Positions 1 through 7,433 of a stretch of 34,483 bases of DNA are shown here, piece by piece. Location: the NCBI RefSeq assembly GCF_002161675.1, contig NZ_NFIH01000026.1, forward strand, positions 1 through 34,483, given 5' to 3'. Position 1 is the stretch's first letter. Every line of letters begins with the position of its first letter. Below the pieces are notes generated by a model that worked only from the letters and a program-made list of their open reading frames with translations, was not told the origin of the DNA and made no database searches. The position numbers and the translations under genes were made by a program. The DNA is from Pseudoflavonifractor sp. An44. Lineage in GTDB: Bacteria > Bacillota > Clostridia > Oscillospirales > Oscillospiraceae.

Positions 1-475
1 CTTGCCCCTCCCGAATCCCCCAGGGCAATACAAGGGAACCAACGGGCCGGGCAAGCCACGGCCCTTACCGCAGCGCAACAGGATGGTGCAGCAAAACCCC
101 CGGCGGCGGGAACGCCGCTGTACCAGGGCAGGCCCGGAGATGGAAAGCACCCAGCCATAGGGCCAGCTGCCCAGGGTAACCTGGTGTGGTGGCAGTACCA
201 GGAGCCACAGCAAGGGTGACGGGCCGAATTTAGGCTTGACGCAGGTCCAGCCTCGTACCCAAGGGAGGTCCTTAGGGGGGAACGCCCTAAGCGGGTTTTG
301 GTACCTTTTGCCCGGTCAAAAGGTACCCCCAGCGGGAAGCGTCCCCGCCAGGCTGGCAAGCCGAAACCATGTGTGGTTAGAAGAACACCACATCGTCTAC
401 CTGACGGCAGACCGCTTCCCCCTGCACAGGGGTGGGCCTGGCAGAGACATGCCACCAGGCCGGAGGGCTGGAATA
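1..475 (+). repeat. Mosaic intergenic repeat, copy 1 (modules A-B-C-D)
   Basis: This gene-free stretch is built of modules found again elsewhere in the window. Module A is about 1-57 (shared with 9908-9972, same orientation). Module B is about 101-235 and starts with a CGGCG/CGCCG hairpin (shared with 9759-9888 inverted, and 31233-31360). Module C is about 236-295 and holds stem CTTAGGG 271-277 / CCCTAAG 285-291. Module D is about 296-366 and holds a perfect 11-bp stem, GGTACCTTTTG 300-310 / CAAAAGGTACC 317-327, followed by the common tail up to the CCAGGCTGGCAAGCC motif. From 390 to 475 there is a degenerate second tail (CCACCAGGCCGGAGGGCTGG, also at 22175-22197 inverted). No credible gene was seen; small open frames here are translations of the repeat. 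Confidence 0.85.
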
Positions 476-499
476 GAGAACCCATAGAACGAACAAACA

Positions 500-536
500 A
501 CGGATGCAGGTTTAACTCTGCATCCGTGGTATTTTT
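500..536 (+). terminator. Probable intrinsic terminator before the cad promoter
   Basis: A perfect 10-bp stem, ACGGATGCAG 500-509 with CTGCATCCGT 518-527, is followed after GGTA by a run of five T. It lies between repeat copy 1 and the cad promoter, so it would insulate the operon from transcription arriving from the left. Confidence 0.6.
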
Positions 537-549
537 CCTCCCGGCCCCA

Positions 550-578
550 TTGACACCCATACTTGAATGTGCTAATAT
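550..578 (+). promoter_or_regulatory. Promoter of the cad operon
   Basis: TTGACA at 550-555 and TAATAT at 573-578 are separated by exactly 17 bases, close to the housekeeping sigma consensus. The operator at 577-596 overlaps the -10 end, as expected for a promoter repressed by the first gene product. Confidence 0.85.
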
Positions 579-596
579 ATGAGCAGATGTTCATAT
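577..596 (+). promoter_or_regulatory. ArsR/SmtB-type operator
   Basis: Inverted repeat ATATGAGCA-GA-TGTTCATAT with a single mismatch between half-sites. It matches the imperfect 12-2-12 operator style known for SmtB, CadC and CzrA repressors, and overlaps the -10 and likely start site. Binding by the adjacent CadC-like protein in the metal-free state is an inference. Confidence 0.8.
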
Positions 597-619
597 GTTG
601 TTTGAAAGGAGGAGCAGAC

Positions 620-997
620 ATGGACCAGGATGAGAAGAAACTGGCGGCGGAGAACTGCTGCCACGGCCACAACATGGAACAGGTGGAGGAGATGATGCCC
701 ACCGACGAGTGTTTGTACGACGTGGCGGAGCTGTTCAAGCTCTTTGGCGACTCCACCCGCATGAAGATTTTGTACGCCCTCTTTGAGTCGGAGCTGTGCG
801 TGTGCCACATGGCCCAGTTGCTGGGGCTGACCCAGTCGGCGGTATCCCACCAGCTGCGCATCCTCAAGGGCGGACGGCTGGTGAAGCCCCGCCGGGAGGG
901 AAAAACGGTGTATTACTCCTTGGCCGATGACCACGTGCGCAAGATCATCGCCCAGGGCATGGAACATATTATGGAACAACAGGGGGTAATGGTATGA
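620..997 (+). CDS. cadC: CadC/SmtB-like ArsR-family metal-sensing repressor
   Basis: A 125-residue winged-helix repressor expected to release DNA when zinc, cadmium or lead binds. The start at 620 was chosen over an upstream in-frame ATG (563) because AAAGGAGG lies just before it and the upstream ATG sits inside the promoter. Two known metal sites are visible. The alpha3N-type site has Cys60 and Cys62 in ELCVCHM, with Cys13/Cys14 near the N terminus. The alpha5-type site has the spacing Asp103-x-His105-x10-His116-xx-Glu119. The recognition helix is around LGLTQSAVSHQLRIL (68-82). The stop overlaps the next start by 4 bases (ATGA), so translation is probably coupled. Having both sites intact argues for a CadC-like rather than a purely arsenic sensor. 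Confidence 0.9.
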   Translation: MDQDEKKLAAENCCHGHNMEQVEEMMPTDECLYDVAELFKLFGDSTRMKILYALFESELCVCHMAQLLGLTQSAVSHQLRILKGGRLVKPRREGKTVYYSLADDHVRKIIAQGMEHIMEQQGVMV

Positions 998-1212
998 AAA
1001 AGGTATTCAAACTGGAGGAGCTGGACTGCGCCAACTGCGCCCGCAAGATGGAAGAGGCCATCGGAAAACTGCCCGGGGTACACAGTGCCTCCATCAGCTT
1101 CATGACCCAGAAGCTGACCCTGGAGGCGGAGGACGGCCGCTTTGATGAGATTGTGACGGAGGCCCAGAAGTGCATCTCCCGGGTGGAGCGTCACTGCCGT
1201 ATCGTCAAGTGA
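994..1212 (+). CDS. Small HMA-domain heavy-metal binding protein
   Basis: A 72-residue stand-alone heavy-metal-associated domain (ferredoxin-like fold). The metal-binding CxxC is in LDCANCARKME (residues 9-19). Proteins of this family carry soft metal ions in the cytoplasm or form the N-terminal regulatory domain of P1B ATPases. The following ATPase lacks that domain, so this gene probably supplies it as a separate polypeptide. It overlaps the repressor stop by 4 bases and ends 14 bases before the ATPase, within one operon. Confidence 0.88.
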   Translation: MKKVFKLEELDCANCARKMEEAIGKLPGVHSASISFMTQKLTLEAEDGRFDEIVTEAQKCISRVERHCRIVK

Positions 1213-1226
1213 GGATGTGAACAGCC

Positions 1227-3080
1227 ATGACCAGACGGCATAAACAGACCTTGGCCCGCATCCTCGTGGCGGGCGTGCTACTCATTGCGGCGGTGCTCAC
1301 CCCCCAGGCGTGGGGGCTGTGGCGGCTGCCCATCTTCCTCATCCCCTATTTTGTGGTGGGATGGGATGTGCTGTGGGAAGCAGTGTGCAACATCGCCCAC
1401 GGCGAGATTTTTGACGAAAACTTCCTCATGTGCGTGGCCACCCTGGGCGCTCTGGTACTGGGTGAGTACACCGAGGCGGTGGGGGTCATGCTCTTCTACC
1501 AGGTGGGCGAGCTGTTCCAGAGCCTGGCGGTGAGCAAGTCCCGCCGCTCCATTGCCCAGCTCATGGACATCCGCCCGGATAGCGCCCATGTGCTGCGGGG
1601 CGGAAAGGAAGTCACCGTGGACCCGGACGAGGTGCAGGTGGGGGAGACCCTGGTGGTGCGCCCCGGCGAGCGCATCGCCCTGGACGGTGTGGTGGTGGAG
1701 GGTTCCTCCTCCCTGGACACTGCCGCCCTCACCGGCGAGTCCATGCCCCGGGACGTGGAGGAGGGCCAGGAGGTAAGCTCTGGCTGTGTCAACCTCACAG
1801 GCCTTTTGCACATTGAGGTCAGCCGTCCCTTTGGCCAGTCTACCGTGGCCCGAATTTTGGAGTTGGTGGAGAATGCCGCCGCCAAAAAGGCCAAGGCGGA
1901 GCACTTTATTACCCGTTTTGCCCGCTGGTATACCCCGGTGGTGGTGCTGGGCGCTGCGGCTCTGGCCATTGTAGGCGGCCTGGTTACCGGACACTGGGGG
2001 GAATGGGTGCGCCGCGCTCTCATCTTCCTGGTCATCTCCTGCCCCTGCGCCCTGGTCATCTCCATCCCCATGGCTTTCTTCGGTGGTATTGGCGGGGCCT
2101 CCCGGCAGGGCGTGCTGGTGAAAGGCGGCAACTATCTGGAGCTGCTGGCCAAGACCCGCACGGTGGTCTTTGACAAGACCGGAACCCTCACTCAGGGGAA
2201 ATTTGCCCTCTCCGGGCTGTATCCGGTCCGGGACGAGGAAGAGGAGCCCCTGCTGCGGTGGGCGGCTCTGGCGGAGAGCCATTCCAACCACCCCATTGCC
2301 CAGTCTCTGCGCCGTGCCTGGCAGGGAGACGTGAAGGACCACACCGTCACCGACGTGGAGGAGATTCCCGGCCGGGGCGTCTGCGCCACGGTAGACGGGG
2401 TGGAGGTGCTGGCGGGTAATGCGGTCTTCCTCTCTCAGCATGGATATACCCCCGCCCAGGATGTCCCCGCCGGGACGGTGGTGCACGTGGCGGCCCAGGG
2501 CCGATATCTGGGCTTTGCTCTCATTGCCGACCAGGTGAAGGACCACGCCGCTGAAACCATCGCCCAGCTCAAGGCCCAGGGCGTGCGTACCGTGATGCTC
2601 ACCGGGGACAGCCGGGAGGTGGGCGAGCAGATGGCCCAACGGCTGGGGCTGGACCAGGTCCACGCCCAGCTGCTGCCCCAGGACAAGGTGGACCAGCTGG
2701 AACAGCTGCTGGATCAAAAGCCGGAGGGTACCGCTCTGGCCTACGTGGGCGACGGAGTCAACGACGCCCCGGTGCTGTCCCGGGCGGACGTGGGTGTGGC
2801 CATGGGCGGCATGGGCTCGGATGCCGCCATTGAGGCCGCCGACGTGGTGCTCATGGACGACGACCCCGCCAAGCTGCTCACTGCCATGTCCATTGCCCGC
2901 AAGTGCCGGGCCATTGTCATTGAGAACATCGTCTTTGCCCTGGGGGTGAAGGGGCTGTTTTTGGCCATGGGTGCCTTCGGCGTGGCCACCATGTGGGAAG
3001 CGGTGTTTGCCGACGTAGGGGTGGCGGTGATCGCCATTTTGAACGCCAGCCGGATGCTGTATCATAAAAAGTCTATATAA
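1227..3080 (+). CDS. cadA: P1B-type heavy-metal translocating ATPase (Zn/Cd/Pb exporter)
   Basis: A 617-residue membrane ATPase that pumps soft divalent metals out of the cell. Order of motifs: two N-terminal membrane pairs, TGES at 169-172 (actuator), CPC at 272-274 in the transport helix (SCPCALVIS), DKTGT at 316-320 with the phosphorylated Asp316, the SHSNHP nucleotide motif with His-Pro at 355-356, GDGVNDAP at 508-515, and a final membrane pair. CPC together with the CadC-like repressor favours Zn/Cd/Pb over copper. It is shorter than classical CadA (about 700 residues) because the N-terminal HMA domain is missing; the preceding gene encodes one. The ribosome site before 1227 is weak (GAGG), suggesting coupling to upstream translation. 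A terminator follows at once. Confidence 0.93.
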   Translation: MTRRHKQTLARILVAGVLLIAAVLTPQAWGLWRLPIFLIPYFVVGWDVLWEAVCNIAHGEIFDENFLMCVATLGALVLGEYTEAVGVMLFYQVGELFQSLAVSKSRRSIAQLMDIRPDSAHVLRGGKEVTVDPDEVQVGETLVVRPGERIALDGVVVEGSSSLDTAALTGESMPRDVEEGQEVSSGCVNLTGLLHIEVSRPFGQSTVARILELVENAAAKKAKAEHFITRFARWYTPVVVLGAAALAIVGGLVTGHWGEWVRRALIFLVISCPCALVISIPMAFFGGIGGASRQGVLVKGGNYLELLAKTRTVVFDKTGTLTQGKFALSGLYPVRDEEEEPLLRWAALAESHSNHPIAQSLRRAWQGDVKDHTVTDVEEIPGRGVCATVDGVEVLAGNAVFLSQHGYTPAQDVPAGTVVHVAAQGRYLGFALIADQVKDHAAETIAQLKAQGVRTVMLTGDSREVGEQMAQRLGLDQVHAQLLPQDKVDQLEQLLDQKPEGTALAYVGDGVNDAPVLSRADVGVAMGGMGSDAAIEAADVVLMDDDPAKLLTAMSIARKCRAIVIENIVFALGVKGLFLAMGAFGVATMWEAVFADVGVAVIAILNASRMLYHKKSI

Positions 3081-3086
3081 AAAGAG

Positions 3087-3125
3087 ACCCGCTTTCAGCG
3101 ATGAAGAGCTGAAAGCGGGTTTTTC
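3087..3125 (+). terminator. Intrinsic terminator of the cad operon
   Basis: Perfect 13-bp stem, ACCCGCTTTCAGC 3087-3099 with GCTGAAAGCGGGT 3108-3120, followed by TTTTT. It starts 7 bases after the ATPase stop. Confidence 0.92.
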
Positions 3126-3130
3126 CTCAT

Positions 3131-3240
3131 TTCAGGCTTGCCGGCCGGGGGACGCGCTCCGCTGGGCCCCATTTCTCCCCGTGGAGAAATGGGGGAAAGA
3201 ATCGCCTAGGGGTTGTACCCCTAGGTACCCCCTGAGGTCT
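3131..3240 (-). repeat. Mosaic intergenic repeat, copy 2a (modules D-C)
   Basis: Inverted relative to copy 1. The tail motif (GGCTTGCC) at about 3136 leads into GACGCGCTCCGCTGGG, then the variable hairpin, here a 12-bp stem CCCCATTTCTCC 3167-3178 / GGAGAAATGGGG 3183-3194 with loop CCGT. The second stem is CCTAGGGG 3205-3212 / CCCCTAGG 3218-3225. Both stems differ in bases from the other copies but pair perfectly. Confidence 0.8.
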
Positions 3241-3504
3241 CCTTACATGGCGCTGGAGTATCCCACACCGACGCTGAGGTATTGGGAATTGGCCGTCCTC
3301 CTTGCGCCGCTGTCGCTGACATCTTCTGCGTAGAACTATGGTGCTTCTTTGGTAACAGCGTCTGAATTGGGTGCAGGCGGGCATATACCACCTACGGCAG
3401 GCCCTGTCCTTCTGGGGCAAGTGCTTCCCACACTAGAACATGCAGCGGTAGCGGATATAGCGGCACAGAGTATCGGCTTATCTCTGGGCCGGTTTGGAGT
3501 GCTC
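3241..3504. other. Gene-free spacer between repeat copies 2a and 2b
   Basis: No open frame here has both a ribosome site and a recognisable protein. No RNA gene or clear promoter was seen. It may be decayed sequence trapped between two repeat copies of opposite orientation. Confidence 0.4.
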
Positions 3505-3606
3505 CGACAGCTTAGGGCTGCTGACCCAAGGGAGGTCCTTAGGGGGGAACGCCCTAAGTGGCTTTTCGTCCATTTTGGCCAGTCAAAATGGACCCCAGCG
3601 GAGCGT
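3505..3606 (+). repeat. Mosaic intergenic repeat, copy 2b (modules C-D)
   Basis: Same orientation as copy 1 and inverted to copy 2a. The C stem is CTTAGGG 3538-3544 / CCCTAAG 3552-3558. The D stem is GTCCATTTTG 3568-3577 / CAAAATGGAC 3584-3593 with loop GCCAGT, the same stem version as at 22633 and 31435. It is truncated shortly after CCCAGCGGAGCG, about 25 bases before the feo promoter. Confidence 0.85.
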
Positions 3607-3630
3607 TTTCTTTTTCGTACACTCCGCACA

Positions 3631-3659
3631 TTGCAATTCCCAGTAAGAAGGTGTACAAT
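3631..3659 (+). promoter_or_regulatory. Promoter of the feo operon
   Basis: TTGCAA at 3631-3636 and TACAAT at 3654-3659 with 17-base spacing, 39 bases before the feoAB start. No clear Fur/DtxR palindrome was recognised. Confidence 0.65.
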
Positions 3660-3697
3660 ACCGCAGTTAGCATGATAAGAGAACGAGGTGAGCGAGT

Positions 3698-6115
3698 ATG
3701 GTTCAAGAAGAGAAGCAGAACCTCTCTTTACAACAGCTGGAGCCGGGTCAATCCGGTATCATCCGGGCCATCAACAACCCCCGGGGCCCGGTGAAGCGTC
3801 GGCTGGTAGATATGGGGCTGACTCCCGGCACCAAAGTGACGGTGCGGAAGATTGCCCCCTTTGGCGACCCCATCGAGGTCAATCTCCGGGGGTATGAGCT
3901 GTCTTTGCGCAAGGAGGATGCCTGCAACATCCTTCTGTGTGCCCCTGGGGAGGAGCCCCACGGCACTCGTCCTGAGCACACCGCCCCTGACCAGGAGACG
4001 GTGCGGCGGATGACCCAGGCCCACGAGCACCATCAGCGGGAGCACGGGGGCAGCAAGCAGGACAACCACGACGTGCGGGAGATGAAAATTGCCCTGGTAG
4101 GCAACCCCAACTGCGGCAAAACCACCCTCTTCAATGCCCTCACCGGGTCCAACCAGTATGTGGGCAACTGGCCTGGCGTGACGGTGGAGAAGAAGGAGGG
4201 CGTGGCCCATGTGGATGGCCGGGACGTGACCATTGTGGACCTGCCCGGCATCTACTCCCTCTCCCCCTACTCCATGGAGGAGATTGTGGCCCGAGACTTT
4301 GTGGTGGGGGAGCACCCCGACGCCATCATCAACATTGTGGATGCCACCAATTTGGAGCGCAACCTGTACCTCACCGCCCAGCTTCTGGAGCTGGAGCGGC
4401 CCATGGTCATTGCCCTGAACTTCATGGACGAGGTGGAAAAGCGGGGAGATAAGCTGGACCTGGTGCGGATTTCCCGGGCCCTGGGTGTCCCTGTCATCCC
4501 CATCACCGCCCGCACGGGCCAGAACATCCAGAAGCTGCTGGAGGAGGCCCACCACCAGATGCACACCGGCTTCACCGTGGAGCCGGACGACCTGTACGAC
4601 GACTTTACCCACTACATCCACCACCAGGTGGACGCCCTCATCCACGACCGGGCCTACGCCGTGGGCATCCCCGCCCACTGGGCCTCCATCAAGCTCATTG
4701 AGGGGGATGAACTGGTGGAGAAGGCCTTGGGGCTGGACGAGGCCACCCGCTGGAAGGTGGACCGGGTAGCTCAGAGCTATGAACAGGCCTATCCCCTGGG
4801 TGACCGGGAGACCCTCATTGCCGACGCCCGCTACCGCTTCATTCAGCGGGTGGTGAAGGTGGGAGTGCAGCGGGGCCAGCCCCTGGGCACCATGACCCTC
4901 TCGGACAAGATTGACGCCATTGTCACCCACCGCTTCCTGGCGGTCCCCGTGTTTTTGGTGATGATGTTGGCCCTGTTCGGCATCATCTTCGGCCCCGGCC
5001 AGATTCTGGCCGACGGGGTGGACTATTTCTTCAACGACTGGCTGGCTGGCGTGGTCAGCGGCGTTTTGGACCAGGCGGGCACCGCCCCCTGGGTGTCCTC
5101 TCTGCTGGTGGACGGCGTGCTGTCCGGCGTGGGCGGCGTGCTGGTGTTCCTGCCCCAGATCGCCCTGCTGTTCCTGTTTTTGTCCTTCCTGGAGGACTCC
5201 GGGTACATGGCCCGGGCCGCCTTTATCATGGACCGGGTGCTGCGCCGCTTTGGCCTGTCCGGTAAGGCCTTCATCCCCATGCTCATGGGCTTTGGCTGTA
5301 CCGTCCCCGCCATCATGGGGGCGCGGACCATGGAAAATGAGAAGGACCGCCGTATGACCATGATGCTGGTGCCCTTTATGTCCTGTTCCGCCCGCCTGCC
5401 GGTGTACGGCCTGATGACCGCCGCCTTCTTCCCCAAGCATGCGGGTCTGGTGATCTTCTCCCTGTATGTGCTGGGCCTGCTGTGCGCCATTGTGTCCGGC
5501 ATCATCCTGCGCCACACCATGTTCCGGGGCGAGCCCGCCGCCTTTGTGCTGGAGCTGCCCCCCTACCGCCTGCCCACCGTCCGAAACTGTCTAACCCATG
5601 TGTGGGAGCGGGTGCGGGGCTTCCTGGTGAAGGCGGGTACCCTGATTCTGGCCATGAGCGTGGTGCTGTGGTTCCTCCAGAGTTTCGGCGTCACCTCCCA
5701 CGGGCTTATGATGGTGGAGGATACTGGCCACTCCATTCTGGGTACCATCGGGTCCCTGCTGGCCCCCGTGTTTGGGCCTCTGGGCTTTGGCACCTGGCAG
5801 GCCGCTGTGGCCATCCTCACCGGCCTGGTGGCCAAGGAGGCGGTGGTGTCCACCCTGTGCCTGCTCTACGGTGTGTCCACTCTGGACGCCGGGGCCACGG
5901 TGGCCACCGCTCTGTCCGGCACCTTCCACACCCCTGTAGCCGCCTACGCCTTCCTGGTGTTCATCCTGCTGTATGTGCCCTGTGTGGCGGCCGTGTCCAC
6001 CATGGTGCGGGAGATGGGCAGCTTGAAGTGGACCGCTCGCTCCATCCTCTGGCAGCTGGCGGCGGCCTGGCTGGTGTCGTTTGTGGTGTTCCAGGTGGGA
6101 ATGCTGCTGTTTTAA
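3698..6115 (+). CDS. feoB: FeoA-FeoB fusion, ferrous iron transporter
   Basis: An 805-residue membrane GTPase that imports Fe(II). Residues about 8-82 are a complete FeoA SH3-like domain (LEPGQSG ... VDMGLTPGTKV ... LRKEDACNIL), normally a separate protein. A hydrophilic linker at 83-128 is rich in His and Glu (AHEHHQREHGG). The FeoB G domain follows: GNPNCGKT 135-142 (G1), DLPG 181-184 (G3), NFMD 241-244 (G4), TAR 270-272 (G5). The C-terminal half holds the membrane helices with Gate regions, including GFGCTVPAIMGART and LVPFMSCSARLPVY, and a late YVPCVAA. The start at 3698 follows a GAGGTGAG ribosome site. The fusion is seen in some clostridia; the His-rich linker as a metal-binding segment is an inference. 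Confidence 0.95.
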   Translation: MVQEEKQNLSLQQLEPGQSGIIRAINNPRGPVKRRLVDMGLTPGTKVTVRKIAPFGDPIEVNLRGYELSLRKEDACNILLCAPGEEPHGTRPEHTAPDQETVRRMTQAHEHHQREHGGSKQDNHDVREMKIALVGNPNCGKTTLFNALTGSNQYVGNWPGVTVEKKEGVAHVDGRDVTIVDLPGIYSLSPYSMEEIVARDFVVGEHPDAIINIVDATNLERNLYLTAQLLELERPMVIALNFMDEVEKRGDKLDLVRISRALGVPVIPITARTGQNIQKLLEEAHHQMHTGFTVEPDDLYDDFTHYIHHQVDALIHDRAYAVGIPAHWASIKLIEGDELVEKALGLDEATRWKVDRVAQSYEQAYPLGDRETLIADARYRFIQRVVKVGVQRGQPLGTMTLSDKIDAIVTHRFLAVPVFLVMMLALFGIIFGPGQILADGVDYFFNDWLAGVVSGVLDQAGTAPWVSSLLVDGVLSGVGGVLVFLPQIALLFLFLSFLEDSGYMARAAFIMDRVLRRFGLSGKAFIPMLMGFGCTVPAIMGARTMENEKDRRMTMMLVPFMSCSARLPVYGLMTAAFFPKHAGLVIFSLYVLGLLCAIVSGIILRHTMFRGEPAAFVLELPPYRLPTVRNCLTHVWERVRGFLVKAGTLILAMSVVLWFLQSFGVTSHGLMMVEDTGHSILGTIGSLLAPVFGPLGFGTWQAAVAILTGLVAKEAVVSTLCLLYGVSTLDAGATVATALSGTFHTPVAAYAFLVFILLYVPCVAAVSTMVREMGSLKWTARSILWQLAAAWLVSFVVFQVGMLLF

Positions 6116-6125
6116 GGAGTTTTCT

Positions 6126-6263
6126 ATGAAATATGTGATTTATGCCCTGGTGGCGGCCCTGGCGGTGTGGGCGGTGTGGTATGTCGTGCGCACCATCCGC
6201 CGCCAGCTCCGTGGCCAGTGCAGCGGCTGCTCGGGAGATTGCTCCCGCTGCGGCAAGAAATAG
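6126..6263 (+). CDS. FeoB-associated Cys-rich membrane protein
   Basis: A 45-residue protein with one N-terminal membrane helix (about residues 3-21) and a short basic, Cys-rich tail (CSGCSGDCSRC, four Cys). It matches the small FeoB-associated family found right after feoB in many clostridia, whose exact role is not settled; metal delivery to or from FeoB is the usual guess. The start at 6126 has AAGGAG that overlaps the feoB stop; a longer in-frame start inside feoB (6081) is less likely. Confidence 0.88.
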   Translation: MKYVIYALVAALAVWAVWYVVRTIRRQLRGQCSGCSGDCSRCGKK

Positions 6264-6266
6264 CGG

Positions 6267-6306
6267 ACACGGGCGCACCCTATTAGCGGTGCGCCCGTGT
6301 TTTTTC
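6267..6306 (+). terminator. Intrinsic terminator of the feo operon
   Basis: Perfect 13-bp stem, ACACGGGCGCACC 6267-6279 with GGTGCGCCCGTGT 6288-6300, followed by six further T. It starts 4 bases after the stop. Confidence 0.93.
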
Positions 6307-6369
6307 ACAAAAATGCACCCTGTGAATCTGTGTGGGCTGACAAAAGTCTGCGGATTCGAGGATTCTTTC

Positions 6370-6398
6370 TTGACAAACCCATGTCAGTGCGCTATTCT
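6370..6398 (+). promoter_or_regulatory. Promoter of the glcT-ptsG operon
   Basis: TTGACA at 6370-6375 and TATTCT at 6393-6398 with 17-base spacing. It lies directly before the RNA switch at 6419-6518, giving a leader of about 130 bases. Confidence 0.78.
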
Positions 6399-6418
6399 GT
6401 CCCTGGACAATTTCAAAG

Positions 6419-6448
6419 GGACTTGTGACTGGTCAAGCAGGCAAGATC
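6419..6448 (+). promoter_or_regulatory. Ribonucleic antiterminator (RAT) of the LicT/GlcT type
   Basis: The segment contains the hallmark RAT halves TTGTGACTG (6424-6432) and GCAGGCAAGA (6437-6446), matching the family consensus TTGTTACTG...GCAGGCAA. RAT hairpins are bound by the CAT domain of BglG/SacY-type antiterminators. Its 3' half (6444-6448) is also the start of the terminator stem, so the two folds exclude each other. Confidence 0.82.
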
Positions 6449-6518
6449 AAACCGATGCAGTGGGAAACCATATCCGTATATGGCAAATGGCACTGTAGGT
6501 TTGGTCTTTTTATTTTTT
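6444..6518 (+). terminator. Regulated terminator of the glcT leader
   Basis: AGATCAAACC (6444-6453) pairs with GGTTTGGTCT (6498-6507) with one wobble, and GCAGTG (6457-6462) pairs with CACTGT (6491-6496) with one wobble. A T-rich tract (TTTTTATTTTTT) follows. The stem overlaps the RAT, so binding by the antiterminator should allow read-through into its own gene and ptsG. Confidence 0.8.
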
Positions 6519-6536
6519 CTCAGAGGAGGTGAGTAC

Positions 6537-7433
6537 ATGGAAAACATTCCACCGGAAAACCAAAAGCCTGGCGCATACCGCATTGTCCGAGCCATCGGCA
6601 ACAATTTTGTGTGCGCCAAAGACAGCAGCGGCCACGAGGTGGTGCTGCGTGGACCCGGCATCGGCTTTAAAAAAGCCCCAGGGGACGTGGTGGCCCCGTC
6701 CCGGGTGGAGAAGGTGTACGCCCTGCAAGACCACAGTCAATCCCAGCGCCTGACCCAGCTGATGGTGGAGCTGCCTCCGGAGTACCTGGAGGTGAGCACC
6801 CAGATCATTGAGAGCGCCGAGCGTCTGTTGGGTCGGCACCTGTCGGGGAATGTGTACATCACCCTCACCGACCATATTTCCTTTGCCCTTCAGCGGCACA
6901 AAAACGGGGTGTATTACCCCAATCAGCTGCTGTGGGAGATCAAAACCTTCTACGCCCAGGAGTACGAGGTGGGTCAGATGGCCCTGGAGATCATCGAGAG
7001 CGCCTTGGGGGTGCAGCTGCCCGAGGACGAGGCGGGCTTCATCGCCCTGCACATCGTCAACGCCCAACTGGACGGGCGCATGTCGGACATGGTGCGCATC
7101 ACCGAGCTGGTGCGTGAGATCATGGCGGAGGTGGCGGAGTTCTACGGGGCCGCCCCCTGTCAGCAGGGGCTGGACTATGAGCGGCTTATCACCCACCTGA
7201 AATTTTTGGGCCAGCGGTTGGCCCGGCCCAGGCCCCAGGCCCGGGAGGATGCCGCCTTCCAGGGGATGATCCGAGAGCACTATCCCCAGGCCTTCGCCTG
7301 CGCCCTGCGGGTGAAGGAGCGGCTGAAACGGGTTTTTGACCTGGATCTGCCCGGCGAGGAACTCACCTTTCTGACCGTTCATTTACAACGCTTGGCCCTG
7401 GCCATGGGACAAGCAAAGGAGGAGAATTTCTGA
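6537..7433 (+). CDS. glcT: GlcT-type transcription antiterminator (CAT-PRD1-PRD2)
   Basis: A 298-residue RNA-binding antiterminator controlled by PTS phosphorylation. Residues 13-63 form the CAT RNA-binding domain (YRIVRAIGNNFVCAKD). PRD1 (about 70-180) has His113 and His172. PRD2 (about 190-290) has His220 and His282, the pairs usually phosphorylated by HPr or the cognate EIIB. The start at 6537 follows a strong GAGGAGGTG; a longer frame from 6480 lies inside the terminator. The gene sits behind a RAT/terminator switch and immediately before a glucose-type EIICBA, so it probably controls its own operon. LicT is the alternative family name; the ptsG neighbour favours GlcT. Confidence 0.9.
   Translation: MENIPPENQKPGAYRIVRAIGNNFVCAKDSSGHEVVLRGPGIGFKKAPGDVVAPSRVEKVYALQDHSQSQRLTQLMVELPPEYLEVSTQIIESAERLLGRHLSGNVYITLTDHISFALQRHKNGVYYPNQLLWEIKTFYAQEYEVGQMALEIIESALGVQLPEDEAGFIALHIVNAQLDGRMSDMVRITELVREIMAEVAEFYGAAPCQQGLDYERLITHLKFLGQRLARPRPQAREDAAFQGMIREHYPQAFACALRVKERLKRVFDLDLPGEELTFLTVHLQRLALAMGQAKEENF

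Noticed and set aside
1-475. Insertion sequence or transposon remnant
   Set aside because: No transposase fragment, no clear terminal inverted repeats with target duplication, and modular ends differ between copies. A non-autonomous mobile origin cannot be excluded.
1278-3065. Long open frame of 595 codons antisense to the cadA gene; similar long antisense frames at 3728-5515, 7379-9589, 16490-18541 and 31831-33669
   Set aside because: Each lies opposite a clearly identified gene, has His/Gly/Gln-rich low-complexity composition typical of antisense reading in GC-rich DNA, and shows no ribosome site or family motif.
3336-3629. Small frames inside the repeats (for example with the peptide FDWPKWTKSH or GRSPLRTSLG) that look like a conserved protein family
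   Set aside because: The peptide similarity only mirrors the DNA repeat. Frames begin and end at different places, lack ribosome sites, and the variable hairpin breaks protein conservation while base pairing is kept.
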